Source of the DNA: Nannocystis sp.
GTDB lineage: Bacteria > Myxococcota_A > Polyangia > Nannocystales > Nannocystaceae
Assembly (NCBI GenBank): GCA_016712315.1
Contig: JADJRG010000015.1
Span: 124,001-188,000 of the forward strand
Direction of reading: 5' to 3'
Length of the DNA stretch: 64,000 nt
Shown: positions 11,110-20,063 of the stretch, piece after piece
Position numbering within the stretch: the first letter of the stretch is position 1
Layout of the letters: the number at the start of each line of letters is the position of its first letter
Notes under the pieces: model-generated
Databases searched by the model: none
The model's input: the letters and a program-made list of their open reading frames with translations, nothing else
What the model was told of the DNA's origin: nothing
Program-made: the position numbers and the translations under genes

Positions 11110-12282
11110 ATGCGGCAGGACACGCGTGGGGGGCTCGCGATCGAGCGGCTGCCGGAGATCGATTGGCTGCGCGGCGTGGCGGCGCTCGGGGTGTTCCTCT
11201 TTCACGCGGCGGGGGTGTGCGGCTTCCCGAAGCGGACGCTGCCGCCGATCGAGGTGATGGGCCGCAGCTTGGCCCAGATCCCTTCGCCGCTGACCTTCGG
11301 GGCGACGGGGGTGGACCTGTTCTTCGTGCTGAGCGGCTTCTGTTTGGCGCTGCAGCAGTGGCGCGACCGCAACGACGGCTGGACGGCGGCGCGGCTGCAA
11401 AAATACGCGCGCCACCGGGTCGCGCGGATCGTGCCGGCGTACTGGGCGGCGTGCGCGCTCTCGCTGCTGGTGATGCTGAGCCTCGGGGAGCCGGCGGAGG
11501 CGCTTTGGTGGGCGACGTCGACGCACCTGCTGTTCTTGCATGGCTTCGTGCAGGCGCACTTCCTCGCGCTGAACGGGGCGCTGTGGTCGATGGCGACGGA
11601 GGCGCAGTTTTATGTGGTGTTCCCGCTGGTGTTCGCGCTGTACCGACGCGGCGGGGCGCGGCTGGGGCGCGGTTGGTGGTGGCTGCTGTTCGTGGGGCTG
11701 GCGTTCGTGTTGACGGTCGCGATCCGCGGGGTGATCGCGGCGGCGGGGGAGGGGCCGATCGTCGGCGAGATCAGCCGGGCGGCGCTGCTTCAGTACCAAC
11801 TACCGGGGCGGCTGCTGGAGTTCTGCGCGGGGATCGCGGTCGCGGATCTTTTTAAAAGAGGGGTGATCGCGCCGCGGTGGTTGTTGGCGGCGGTGTGCGC
11901 GGCGCTGACGCCGTTCGGCTTGTGGGCGCGGGCTCTCGGGCCGAGCGCGCTGGTCGACCCGGCGCTCGGGTTGATGTACGGGGCGCTGCTGGCGGCGCTG
12001 CTGCTGCGTCCGCGGGGTGCGGCGGCGACGGGCGCGGGCGGCCGCGTGAGTCGCCTGCTGCGCGGCCCTGGGGCGGCCTTCGGGCGCTCATCGTACAGCT
12101 TCTTCTTAGTGCATGTGCCGATCTTGCTGGCGGTGGCGGCGGCGGCGCCGATGGACGATGCTGGCCCTTGGACCAGGTTCTTGGTGGTCGGCGGCGTAGG
12201 GCTGGCGCTCTCCCTGGTCGTCGGGACAGGCCTGTACGTCGGCGTCGAGCTGCCGCTGTGGCGGCGGCTGCGCGGGCGATGA
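11110..12282 (+). CDS. Acyltransferase 3 family membrane protein (OafA/YrhL-like)
   Basis: A 390-residue integral membrane acyltransferase with about 10 helices. Diagnostic segments are IDWLRGVAALGVFLFHAAG at the N-terminus (Arg and His of the family active site), DLFFVLSGF, the Arg-rich 'RHRVARIVPAYW', and NGALWSMATEAQFYVVFP. Such enzymes O-acylate surface polysaccharides, peptidoglycan or lipids using cytoplasmic acyl donors. ATG 11110 is chosen because the core begins 20 residues later; the frame is open upstream to 11056 without support. A strong hairpin lies between this gene and the convergent VOC gene. Acceptor unknown. Confidence 0.88.
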   Translation: MRQDTRGGLAIERLPEIDWLRGVAALGVFLFHAAGVCGFPKRTLPPIEVMGRSLAQIPSPLTFGATGVDLFFVLSGFCLALQQWRDRNDGWTAARLQKYARHRVARIVPAYWAACALSLLVMLSLGEPAEALWWATSTHLLFLHGFVQAHFLALNGALWSMATEAQFYVVFPLVFALYRRGGARLGRGWWWLLFVGLAFVLTVAIRGVIAAAGEGPIVGEISRAALLQYQLPGRLLEFCAGIAVADLFKRGVIAPRWLLAAVCAALTPFGLWARALGPSALVDPALGLMYGALLAALLLRPRGAAATGAGGRVSRLLRGPGAAFGRSSYSFFLVHVPILLAVAAAAPMDDAGPWTRFLVVGGVGLALSLVVGTGLYVGVELPLWRRLRGR

Positions 12283-12344
12283 GCGGCCGCGCGCGGCGAC
12301 CAGTTTGTCATCAAACATAAGCGGTGCTCGATGACCTGGGGCTG

Positions 12345-12384
12345 ACCCCGCCGCCCGCGCCGCGCGAGGAGGAGGCGGCGGGGT
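12345..12384. terminator. Hairpin between convergent genes (possible bidirectional terminator)
   Basis: Perfect 11-bp inverted repeat, ACCCCGCCGCC at 12345-12355 and its complement at 12374-12384, with an 18-base GC-rich loop. It lies between the stop of the acyltransferase gene and the stop of the VOC gene, which converge here. There is no clear T-tract, so it may act with Rho or as an RNA-stabilising end. Confidence 0.5.
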
Positions 12385-12390
12385 AGCGGC

Positions 12391-12759
12391 TCAGCCGATG
12401 TGGAAGACGTTGAGCTTGTTGCCGTCGAGGTCGCGGAAGTATCCGGCGTAAAAGGTGGGCGCGCGCTCACCCGCGGGGCCCTCGTCGGTGCCGCCGAGCT
12501 CGAGCGCCTTGGCGTAGATCGCGTCGACCTTGGCGCGGCTGTCGACCGCGAGCGCGACCATGCTGCCGTTGCCGATGGTGGCGTCCTTGCGGTCGTAGGG
12601 GAGGCTGACGGCGACGCCAGGCGTGCCCATGCCGGCGCTCCACAAGATGAAGCGCTCAAACTCCATGACGCGGCGGGCGCCGAGCTCGCCGAGGAGGGCG
12701 TCGTAGAAGGCGGCGGCGCGTGGAAGGTCGTTGGTCCCGAGGGTGATGTAGCCGATCAT
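12391..12759 (-). CDS. VOC (glyoxalase/bleomycin-resistance fold) protein
   Basis: A 122-residue single-domain vicinal-oxygen-chelate protein. The start (MIGYITLGTNDLPRAAAFYDALL) and end (FRDLDGNKLNVFHIG) match the family pattern of two beta-alpha-beta-beta-beta modules. The usual first metal ligand His is replaced by Tyr4 and the usual C-terminal Glu (KLE) by Asn, so metal-dependent catalysis is doubtful; it resembles the large uncharacterised group often labelled 'glyoxalase-like'. It lies alone between two convergent or tandem neighbours and no substrate can be assigned. Confidence 0.85.
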   Translation of the reverse strand: MIGYITLGTNDLPRAAAFYDALLGELGARRVMEFERFILWSAGMGTPGVAVSLPYDRKDATIGNGSMVALAVDSRAKVDAIYAKALELGGTDEGPAGERAPTFYAGYFRDLDGNKLNVFHIG

Positions 12760-12825
12760 AAGCGTGCGGTTCTCCGGCGGCGGAGAGTAACGGAGGCGGC
12801 GGCGCGCGGCTAGAGGGGCCTCGCT

Positions 12826-13539
12826 TCAGCCGCCGCAGAAGCCCCACGTGTCGCTCGGCACGGCCGCGAGGACGACGGTGAGGTCGAGCGTCACGTCGCC
12901 GCTCGGCGCGTGCATCACGACCTGCACCTGCGCAGGCTTGCCGTCGAGCTCGGTGAGGTCGGTGATCTCGTCCCAGGGGATCACCGGCAGGACGCCGACC
13001 ACGCCGCCGATGACCGGGTCGCAGCCGATGTAGTAACCCACAGGCCCGCTGAAGAAGTGACCGGCGGGGTTGTCGTTAAAACCATCGACGTCGACGGTGA
13101 TCGTGAACTCGAGCGCGTCGCTGGTCGGCGTGAAGCCGCCGAAGCTCGGGTAGAGGCCGAACATAAAAAGACCCTGCGGCCCGCACTCGAGCGGCAGCGT
13201 CGACCCAGGCTGGAGCGGCTCGTCGGTGACGCTGCGTAGCTCTAAGTACGCCGGCGGCGGCGCGTCCTGCCAGCCCGCGCAGTAGTCCGCGCCGGTCGTC
13301 TCGCTGGTGTCGCTGGTGGTGGTGGTGTCGCTGGTGGTGGTGTCGCTGGTAGCGCTGGTGTCGCTGGTAGCGCTGGTAGCGCTGGTAGCGCTGGTAGCGC
13401 TGGTGTCGCTTGCGCCGCTGGTGGTGGCGCTGGCGCTCGCGCCATCATCGCCAGCGCAAGCGCTGAGCAGCGGCCAGGTGGTCAGGAGGAGGAGTAGACG
13501 CGCGGCGTGTCGCACGGGCGGGACGATAGCGGTCCGCAT
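12826..13539 (-). CDS. Ser/Thr-rich-linker lipoprotein, unknown
   Basis: A 237-residue predicted lipoprotein. A signal peptide ends in LLSAC (Cys about 28), followed by an acidic DDG and a linker of about 55 residues made of repeated TSA and TSDTT units encoded by 9-base tandem repeats. The globular C-terminal domain (about 90-237) contains four Cys residues and ends in WGFCGG. I do not recognise this domain. The layout lipobox, DDG, Thr/Ser repeat, domain is shared by several other genes in this window and suggests a flexible stalk presenting a domain on the cell surface. Confidence 0.8.
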   Translation of the reverse strand: MRTAIVPPVRHAARLLLLLTTWPLLSACAGDDGASASATTSGASDTSATSATSATSATSDTSATSDTTTSDTTTTSDTSETTGADYCAGWQDAPPPAYLELRSVTDEPLQPGSTLPLECGPQGLFMFGLYPSFGGFTPTSDALEFTITVDVDGFNDNPAGHFFSGPVGYYIGCDPVIGGVVGVLPVIPWDEITDLTELDGKPAQVQVVMHAPSGDVTLDLTVVLAAVPSDTWGFCGG

Positions 13540-13573
13540 GTCAGCGTCAACCGAGGGGCGAGGCGGCGAGGTG

Positions 13574-15361
13574 TCACTGGGGGATCGGCTTGCAGACGCC
13601 GCCGCCTTCGATCTGGGCGTTGGTGCGGTAGGTGTTGAGGGTCTTCCAGTTGGGTTTTTCGAACTGGGGGATCGTGCTGTCTTCGCGGACGTTGGTGACG
13701 TGATAGGTGTGTTGGTTCCAGATCCGGCGGGCCTGGATCCAGCGGTCTTCTTTGTCGCGGATCACCTGGACGGTGGGGGAGGAGGGCTGGCCGCCGAGGG
13801 AGTTGGAGACGACGACGATCTCGGCGGAGCCGTCGTTGTCGATGTCTGCGACGATGGGGTACTCGCTCAAGGTGCCGGAGGTGCGAGCGGTCTGGAGGAG
13901 CACCTTGCCCGCGCCGTCGAAGATGAAGAGGAAGTTCTCGTCGGCGTACATGGCCTCGGCGACGCCGTCGCCGAGGAAGTCAAAGGCGGTGCCGGCGGCG
14001 ATGCCGCTCTGGTCGGAGACGGGGGCCTTCCAGACGATCGCGGCGTCGCCCTCATAGACGGTGTAGTTATTGGCGGAGGAGACGGCGTACTCAGAGGTCT
14101 TGTCGCCGTCGAAGTCGTGCACGGTGGAGGGGCGCAGCCAGGTGGTGAAGCCGGCGCCGTCGCCGGTGGGGCGCAGGCCGTTGTACTTGATGGCGCCGTC
14201 GTGCTCGAGCAGGGTGAGGCCTGATTGGTTGGTGATCAGGACCTCGGGGCGGCCGTCTCCGTCGAGATCGGCGACCGAGGGGTAGCCGGGCTGGACGCCA
14301 GGGGCGAGGTAGTATTGGCTGCCGTCGTGGTGGTAGGCGGCGTGGCCGAGGATGATCTCGAGGTCGCCGTCGTCATCGAGGTCGGCGGCGGCGGTGGCGG
14401 ACCAGTTCCCTGCGGGCTGCGGGGCCGTCCACAGGAGGAGGCCGTTGTGGTCGTAGAGGCGGTTGCCGGCGACGATCTCGACGTCGCCGTCGTTGTCGAC
14501 GTCAGCGAGGGCGATCGCGCCGGAGTAGGCCTCGGGCCAGGCGCTGGCGCTCTGCCACTTGAGGGCGCCGTCGTGCTCAAAGGCGATGAGGTTGCCGCCG
14601 ACGATCGCGGCGATGATCTCGGGCAGGCCGTCGTTGTCGATGTCGCCGAGCGCGGGGGTGACGGTGTGATCGACGGCTTGGGCGATCATGAAGTGTTGGG
14701 CGCCGGTGGCGCCGTCGAGCACGTAGATGTGACCCGCGGCGTTGGGGAAGCCGGAGCTGGTCGAGGCGACGACGAGGACGTCTGGGACGTCGCAGAGGTC
14801 GATGCTGCCGTTGTTGTCGTCGTCGGTGAGGTTGGCGATGAGGGGGGTGACGATGCTGAATTTTTCGTTGCCAGGGCCGGTCCACTGCCACTGGATCTCC
14901 GGCTCGAAGCTGTTCGGCGGGGCCTCGTCGGAGCAGGCGACCTCCGCGTCGTTCTCTTGCACTTTGCAGAGATCGATGGGCTCGCCGGTGGTGGCGTCGG
15001 TGTCGGTGTCGGTGGGGTCCGTCGTGCTGGTGGGGTCGGTGGCGCCGGTGGTCGCAGCGGTGGGGTCCGTCGCGGCGGTGGTGGGGTCGGTGGCGCTGGC
15101 GGCGGTGTCGCTGTCGGTGGCGGTGGTGGTGGTGGTGGTGGTGGTGGCGGCGGTGTCGCTCTCGCTGGCGCTGCCTGGGCCGACGCTGGTGGCGCTCTCG
15201 CTGCCGGTGGCGGCGGTGGTGGAGGTGGTCGTCGGATCGGTGACGGTGAGGGTCGCGTTGGTCTCGCTCGCGCTCTGGCCTGAGTCGCCGCTGCAGGCGA
15301 GCGCGGCGCTGGTGAGCAGGCTGAAGAGGGCGCGGGCGGATCGCTGGGGGCTCGTCGTCAT
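13574..15361 (-). CDS. FG-GAP/VCBS repeat surface lipoprotein
   Basis: A 595-residue predicted lipoprotein with lipobox SAALAC near residue 23, a Ser/Thr/Ala linker to about residue 115, and then a beta-propeller-like body built of FG-GAP (integrin-alpha-like) repeats. At least six D-x-D-x-DG calcium loops are visible, for example GDIDNDGLPE, ADVDNDGDVE, ADLDDDGDLE, ADLDGDGRPE and ADIDNDGSAE. The C-terminus (RIWNQHTYHVTNV ... IPQFEKPNW) is a tail conserved in many myxobacterial FG-GAP proteins. The frame is open far upstream to 18550, but ATG 15361 gives the signal peptide. Divergently transcribed from the DUF885 gene 102 bases away. Probably surface-exposed adhesion or binding protein. Confidence 0.85.
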   Translation of the reverse strand: MTTSPQRSARALFSLLTSAALACSGDSGQSASETNATLTVTDPTTTSTTAATGSESATSVGPGSASESDTAATTTTTTTTATDSDTAASATDPTTAATDPTAATTGATDPTSTTDPTDTDTDATTGEPIDLCKVQENDAEVACSDEAPPNSFEPEIQWQWTGPGNEKFSIVTPLIANLTDDDNNGSIDLCDVPDVLVVASTSSGFPNAAGHIYVLDGATGAQHFMIAQAVDHTVTPALGDIDNDGLPEIIAAIVGGNLIAFEHDGALKWQSASAWPEAYSGAIALADVDNDGDVEIVAGNRLYDHNGLLLWTAPQPAGNWSATAAADLDDDGDLEIILGHAAYHHDGSQYYLAPGVQPGYPSVADLDGDGRPEVLITNQSGLTLLEHDGAIKYNGLRPTGDGAGFTTWLRPSTVHDFDGDKTSEYAVSSANNYTVYEGDAAIVWKAPVSDQSGIAAGTAFDFLGDGVAEAMYADENFLFIFDGAGKVLLQTARTSGTLSEYPIVADIDNDGSAEIVVVSNSLGGQPSSPTVQVIRDKEDRWIQARRIWNQHTYHVTNVREDSTIPQFEKPNWKTLNTYRTNAQIEGGGVCKPIPQ

Positions 15362-15463
15362 CGTTCGAGAGTGTCGTCGCTTGGGGCGCGTCTGGCAACG
15401 CCCGGCCCGTGGGCTGACCTCGATGAGGCGCGCGGGGGGCGGCTGCTGGTATCTTCGCGCGTG

Positions 15464-17392
15464 ATGAGGCGCCCGATGAAGACCGCTGGTGAGCTGTGCC
15501 CCGACCGTCCGACGAGGCCGCGGCGGTGGCGGTGGCCGCTCGCGCTCTTGTACATGGTCTTTGCGACAGGTTGTTGGAGGCACGCCGGGAGCGCGGCGCC
15601 TGAGCCGGCGCCTGAGCGGCCGGCGCCCGCGGAGGCGACGCTCGCGGCGGCGCTGGAGGAGGCGGAGCGCGGGGTCGACTCGCTGGCGCTGCGGGCGCTG
15701 CTGCGGCGGCATTGGCACGAGTACCTGCGGCGCTGGCCGCTGGAGGCGACGCGGCTGGGGGTGCATGCGTTCGACGACAGGATCGCGGAGGTGAGCGCGG
15801 CGGCGATCGCGCGCGACGCGGCGCTGCGGCGCGAGCTGCTGGCGGCGGCGGCGGCGATCGCCAACGGCGAGCAGCTGAGCGCGCGTGATCAGGTGACGCT
15901 GGCGATCTTCCGCGCGGAGCTGGAGATCGCGGTCGAGAGCGAGGTGTGTCGCCTCCATGAGTGGCTGCTGTCGCCCGCGCAGAACCCGGTCAGCCAGTGG
16001 AACTATCTGACGGAGCTGCAGCCGGTGGACGACGCGGCGACGGCGGCGAAGCTGCTGGCGCGGGTGCGGCAGATCCCGGCGGCGATCCGCGGGCAACAGG
16101 CGCTGCTGGCGGCGGGCCTGCGCGGCGGACGGGTGACGACGGCGGAGTCGGCGCGGCGGGTGCTGGCGATGCTCGAGGCCCAGCTCGCGCAGCCGCTCGC
16201 CGAGTGGCCGCTGCTGGCGCCGACGCGGGGCGAGCCGCCAGATCCACAAAAATGGCCTTTGAGCCAGGTGAAAGAATTCCGAGCAGACTTGACGGCGGCG
16301 GTGCGCGGGGAGGTGCGGGCGGCGCTGGTGGATTTTACAAATTTCGTGCGGGCGGAGGTGCTGCCGCGGGCGCGGGACGAGGCGGCGAGCGGGGTGATGC
16401 ACCTGCCAGACGGGCCGGCGTGTTATCGCGCGCAGATCCGCCACTATACGTCGCTCTCGGAGAAGGAGGCGCGGGAGATCCACGCGATCGGGCTGCGCGA
16501 GCTCGATCGGATCAACGCGGAGATGGTGACGCTCGGCCGGCGGCTCTTCGGCGTCGATTCGCTGCCGGCGGTGCTGGCTCGGCTCCGTGAGGACCCGGCG
16601 CTGTTCTTCAAGGACGCGGACGAGGTGGAGGCGGCGGCGCAGGCGGGGCTGGACGCGGCGCAGGCGCGGATCGGCGACTTCTTTGGGATCCTGCCGAAGG
16701 CGCCGTGTGTGGTCCGGCGGATCCCCGACTATGAGGCGCCCTATACACATATCGCCTACTATCGCCACCCGCACCCGGACGGATCGAAGCCCGGCGAGTT
16801 CTTTATCAACACCTATAAGCCGGAGACGCGGCCGCGCTATGAGGCGCGGGTGCTGGCGATCCACGAGTCGATCCCGGGGCACCACCTGCAATTGGCGATC
16901 AGCCAGGAGCTGCCGGCGCTGCCGGCGTTTCGTAAGCACGCGGAGCAGAACGTGTTCGTCGAGGGGTGGGCGCTGTACACCGAGCACTTGGCCGAAGAGA
17001 TGGGGCTGTATGAGAGCGACCTCGACCGGATGGGGGCGCTGTCGTTCGCGGCGTGGCGGGCGAGCCGCTTGGTCGTCGACACCGGGATCCACGCGCTGGG
17101 GTGGCCCCGCGCGGCGGGCGAGCGGCTGCTGCTGGAGCGGACGGCGCTGGCGCCGGGGAACATCACGAATGAGGTCGATCGATATATCAATTGGCCCGGG
17201 CAGGCGCTGGGCTATAAGCTCGGCGAGCTGGAGATCCGGGCGCTGCGGGCGGCGGCAGAGCAGGGGTTGGGGGCGCGCTTTGACCTCAAACAATTCCACG
17301 ACGTCGTGCTGGGCAGCGGCGGGGTGCCGCTGCCGGTGCTGCGGGCGCAGGTCGAGGCGTATGTGGCGGCGGAGCAGGCGCGCGGGCGGTAG
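15464..17392 (+). CDS. DUF885 family lipoprotein, zinc-peptidase-like
   Basis: A 642-residue DUF885 protein. A lipobox (VFATGC, Cys about 38 after a long basic N-region) indicates membrane anchoring. The conserved metal-binding-type motif HESIPGHH begins at His467, followed by NVFVEGWALYTEHLAEEMG and INWPGQALGYKLGELEI, all hallmarks of the family, which is related to carboxypeptidase Taq-like/gluzincin metallopeptidases. It probably hydrolyses peptides in the periplasm or at the surface, but DUF885 substrates are poorly known. Start choice: ATG 15464 gives the shortest reasonable signal peptide together with GTG 15461 and ATG 15476 as alternatives. Confidence 0.87.
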   Translation: MRRPMKTAGELCPDRPTRPRRWRWPLALLYMVFATGCWRHAGSAAPEPAPERPAPAEATLAAALEEAERGVDSLALRALLRRHWHEYLRRWPLEATRLGVHAFDDRIAEVSAAAIARDAALRRELLAAAAAIANGEQLSARDQVTLAIFRAELEIAVESEVCRLHEWLLSPAQNPVSQWNYLTELQPVDDAATAAKLLARVRQIPAAIRGQQALLAAGLRGGRVTTAESARRVLAMLEAQLAQPLAEWPLLAPTRGEPPDPQKWPLSQVKEFRADLTAAVRGEVRAALVDFTNFVRAEVLPRARDEAASGVMHLPDGPACYRAQIRHYTSLSEKEAREIHAIGLRELDRINAEMVTLGRRLFGVDSLPAVLARLREDPALFFKDADEVEAAAQAGLDAAQARIGDFFGILPKAPCVVRRIPDYEAPYTHIAYYRHPHPDGSKPGEFFINTYKPETRPRYEARVLAIHESIPGHHLQLAISQELPALPAFRKHAEQNVFVEGWALYTEHLAEEMGLYESDLDRMGALSFAAWRASRLVVDTGIHALGWPRAAGERLLLERTALAPGNITNEVDRYINWPGQALGYKLGELEIRALRAAAEQGLGARFDLKQFHDVVLGSGGVPLPVLRAQVEAYVAAEQARGR

Positions 17393-17412
17393 CGGGGCTG
17401 CGCTCGGCGAAG

Positions 17413-17440
17413 TTGACTTTGGGGAGGCAATGTTTATTTG
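17413..17440 (+). promoter_or_regulatory. Possible sigma-70-like promoter for the PAAR gene
   Basis: TTGACT at 17413-17418, a 16-base spacer and TATTTG at 17435-17440 sit in a locally AT-richer gap upstream of the PAAR gene. The -35 match is good, the -10 match weak. A second TTGACT lies at about 17463. Tentative. Confidence 0.25.
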
Positions 17441-17512
17441 TGGTCCGGTTCGCGCGCAGCGCTTGACTTCGCTGCGGCGCGGGTGTCTCCTGCGCCCACT
17501 CGGAGTTATTCT

Positions 17513-18463
17513 ATGCCCGAAGCGGCGCGAGTCGGCGATCATCACACCTGTCCGTGTCCTACGCCTCAGGCCCACGTCGGCGGTCCCATCGAGCCGCCGT
17601 GCTCGCCGGATGTTGAGACCAACGGTCGCCCCCAAGCACGCGCGACAGATCAGCTCACCTGCACGGGCGTGGGGCTGAGGAACTTCATCGTGACCGGCTC
17701 TCCGACCGTCGTGATCAACGGCAAGATGGCGGCGCGTAGGACCGACTACACGATGCACGCCCCGCCGGGGATGATCGTGGCCGGATCGCCGGATGTCGTG
17801 ATTGGCGGGGGGCGGGCAGGCGCCACGCTCGGTGACCCGGCCGCGGGCCAACGAGCGTGCGTGGCCGCGCGGGCGGGGCGCGATCCTCCCGCAGGCGCGC
17901 TCAGCCCGAGTGGCGCTCAGCTCCAGCCGAACACCGACGGCCAGAGCTACAATAACTGCGGCGTCGAGTCGGTGCGGCAGATCATCAACCAGGTCGACCC
18001 CGCGAACGCCCAGACGCAGGAGGAGCTCCTGAACCACGCGATGGCGAATGGAAACGCCACGAGCGTCCCCGGGAACCTGCACGCGAGCGGCGGCACGCTT
18101 CCGCAGCAGAGGGTCAATATCCTGACGGATCACGGCGTGGGCGCGACCCAGGTCGCGCCGACCATGGACAACCTGCAGCAGCATGTAGGCTTGGGCCGAG
18201 GGGTCACTGCGGACGTCTGGGCCGCGAGATTCTGGCCTGCCGACGTCGTGACCGGCAGCGGGATGGTCCCCGGGACCAACGCTGGCGGTCACAGCATCCT
18301 GGTCACTGGTGTGGAGTTCGACGCCCAAGGGAACCTCGAGAACGTCATCGTCAATGACACTGGGACCGGAGATTGCAGTCGCAGCGTGCCGGCGGCCCAG
18401 TTTGAAGGCGCCCTGATCGGCGGCGGGAATAACCACGTCGTGACAGATGACCCGATCTGGTAG
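17513..18463 (+). CDS. PAAR-domain effector with C-terminal cysteine-peptidase-like domain
   Basis: A 316-residue protein with an N-terminal PAAR (spike tip) domain, residues about 1-105, showing repeated 'I(V)xGSPxVxI' beta-hairpins (VTGSPTVVING, VAGSPDVVIGGG) and 'AHVGGPI'. PAAR proteins cap VgrG spikes of type VI or related contractile systems and carry effectors. The C-terminal region (about 135-316) looks like a papain-fold/C39-like peptidase: NNCGVES with Cys149, GGHSILVTG with His260, and IVNDTGTGD with Asn281/Asp282 in the right order and spacing for a Cys-His-Asn/Asp triad. A GGAG Shine-Dalgarno lies 8 bases before ATG 17513. No secretion apparatus genes are in the window. The toxin function is inferred. 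Confidence 0.75.
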   Translation: MPEAARVGDHHTCPCPTPQAHVGGPIEPPCSPDVETNGRPQARATDQLTCTGVGLRNFIVTGSPTVVINGKMAARRTDYTMHAPPGMIVAGSPDVVIGGGRAGATLGDPAAGQRACVAARAGRDPPAGALSPSGAQLQPNTDGQSYNNCGVESVRQIINQVDPANAQTQEELLNHAMANGNATSVPGNLHASGGTLPQQRVNILTDHGVGATQVAPTMDNLQQHVGLGRGVTADVWAARFWPADVVTGSGMVPGTNAGGHSILVTGVEFDAQGNLENVIVNDTGTGDCSRSVPAAQFEGALIGGGNNHVVTDDPIW

Positions 18464-18482
18464 CAGAACCGAATTGGCTATT

Positions 18483-19010
18483 ATGAATATAAGATCCATC
18501 GAAGAGATCATCGCCCTCGCGCGCGCCGCGATCGCCGACAAGTTGCCCACGCAGACGCATCAGTCGTACCCTGTCCCTACGCTGCTCGGCGCTCCGCGAG
18601 TCTCGGTCCTCTACGGCGTGAGCGTGCTTGCCCCGAAGATCGGCCTCACCCTCCTTGCCCCCGACCACCGCGGCACCTTCGACGTCGAGGAGGGCGAGAT
18701 GATCGCGCTCGAGGCGATTGTGCCCAGGGATCTGGGCCAAAGTGACGCCCCTTATGAGGTCCTTGGAACGTACAATATGATGCATTCTGCCCGGACACCC
18801 GAGGAGTACCTTGACGCCCGACTGCGGCTGTGTCGTAGCTACGATGCTCTGCTGCGCCACTTCTGCGAAGGCGCCCCCAGCCCGCCTCCGGCCGTCGCGC
18901 CTGCGGCGAAGGGCTTCGTCGCGCTCTTCAAGACCGTGACTGAGGAGGTGCTCTGGCCCTACTACGAGCACCTCGGCAGAGAATATTGGCAGTGGCTCGC
19001 GCGCGCGTAG
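18483..19010 (+). CDS. Unknown small protein, candidate immunity protein
   Basis: A 175-residue cytoplasmic protein I do not recognise. It has no signal peptide or membrane segment. It starts 19 bases after the PAAR-effector stop (an alternative ATG at 18447 would overlap it) on the same strand, with nothing else sharing that unit. Its upstream region is AT-richer than the surroundings. Gene order (effector then small soluble orphan protein) is the usual pattern for effector-immunity pairs, so a role as the cognate immunity protein is inferred from position only. Confidence 0.65.
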   Translation: MNIRSIEEIIALARAAIADKLPTQTHQSYPVPTLLGAPRVSVLYGVSVLAPKIGLTLLAPDHRGTFDVEEGEMIALEAIVPRDLGQSDAPYEVLGTYNMMHSARTPEEYLDARLRLCRSYDALLRHFCEGAPSPPPAVAPAAKGFVALFKTVTEEVLWPYYEHLGREYWQWLARA

Positions 19011-19053
19011 AGCCGGGATCTTGCCTTCTTCGCGCCGGAGCCCAGCCCTGTGA

Positions 19054-19938
19054 CTAGCGCGGGCGGGCCTCGGCGAGCAGGGCGGCCGCGACGCCGCCGA
19101 TCACGATCGCGCCGGCGCCGAGCAGGCGAGGCGTGAGGGGCTCGCCGAGCAGCGGGACGGCGGCGGCGGCGGCGAGGACCGGCACCAAGAGCTGGACGAT
19201 GCCGGCGCGTGTGGCGTCGAGGTGTGGGAGGGCGGTGTACCAGATCGCATAACCGAGGCCCGAGGCGAGGGCGCCAGAGCAAAGCGCGAGGGCGGCGCCA
19301 TAAGCGTCGAGCGCAGGGGTCTGCCCAAAGAGGAAGAATGCGGCGAGCACGGCGAGCAGGGCCGGCGGCGCGGCCCTTAAAAAATTGCCGGCGGTGGCGC
19401 CGAGGGGGTCGCCCTCGCTCTGGCGGCCGAGCAGAGAGTAGGCGCCCCAGGCGGCGCCAGCGCCGGCCATGAGCAGGGCGCCGAGGGGATCGGGGGCGCC
19501 GAGCCCCGGCGCGACCAGCCAGGCGATCCCCGAGAGCGCGGCGGTGAGGCCGAACCAGGTCCAAAGGCCAGGTCGCGCGCCGCCGACGATCGCGGCGCCG
19601 AGCATGGTGGCCTGCACGGCGGCGAAGAGGACCAAGGCGCCGACAGCGGCGCCGATCCGCGCGTACGCGAGCGAGAAGCCGAGGGCGTACAGAAGGAGCG
19701 CGGAGGCGCCGCGGAGGCCGCCGCGGGCGCGGGCGCGGGCGGCTCCGGTGAGGAGCACCAAGACGAGGGCGCCGGCGGCGACGCGGAGAGCGGTAAAGGT
19801 GGTTGGGTCGATCGCGGGCGCCGCGCCCCGCGGGGCCAAGGCGAGGCGACAGAGCAGAGAATTGGCGGCGAATCCGGTGAGGGCGAGCGCCACCCAGAGC
19901 GCGATCCGGGCGGTCGATGGCGGCTGGCTGGCTGGCAC
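19054..19938 (-). CDS. EamA/DMT-superfamily transporter
   Basis: A 294-residue inner-membrane protein with ten predicted helices in two EamA repeats (about 10-140 and 155-285). 'FAANSLLCRLAL' at the start and 'LGEPLTPRLLGAGAIVIGGVAAAL' at the end match the family pattern. DMT members of this size export or import small metabolites such as amino acids; substrate is not predictable. Divergent from the RCC1 lipoprotein gene with about 125 bases between starts. Confidence 0.85.
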   Translation of the reverse strand: MPASQPPSTARIALWVALALTGFAANSLLCRLALAPRGAAPAIDPTTFTALRVAAGALVLVLLTGAARARARGGLRGASALLLYALGFSLAYARIGAAVGALVLFAAVQATMLGAAIVGGARPGLWTWFGLTAALSGIAWLVAPGLGAPDPLGALLMAGAGAAWGAYSLLGRQSEGDPLGATAGNFLRAAPPALLAVLAAFFLFGQTPALDAYGAALALCSGALASGLGYAIWYTALPHLDATRAGIVQLLVPVLAAAAAVPLLGEPLTPRLLGAGAIVIGGVAAALLAEARPR

Positions 19939-20063
19939 AAGGCCGAGATGCCATACATCCGCGTGGTTGGCTACGTCGCGCGCGCTCCGCGAGCCGCGGC
20001 CGGTTGAAGGCGCGGGGCGGCCGTGCGAGCCTGGCTGCTCAGAATTGTCGGGAGCAGAGGTGG

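Noticed and set aside
13574..18550. Minus-strand open frame of about 1650 codons
   Set aside because: Only the part after ATG 15361 has a signal peptide and FG-GAP repeats; the upstream portion is Arg/Pro-rich and lies opposite the DUF885 and PAAR genes.
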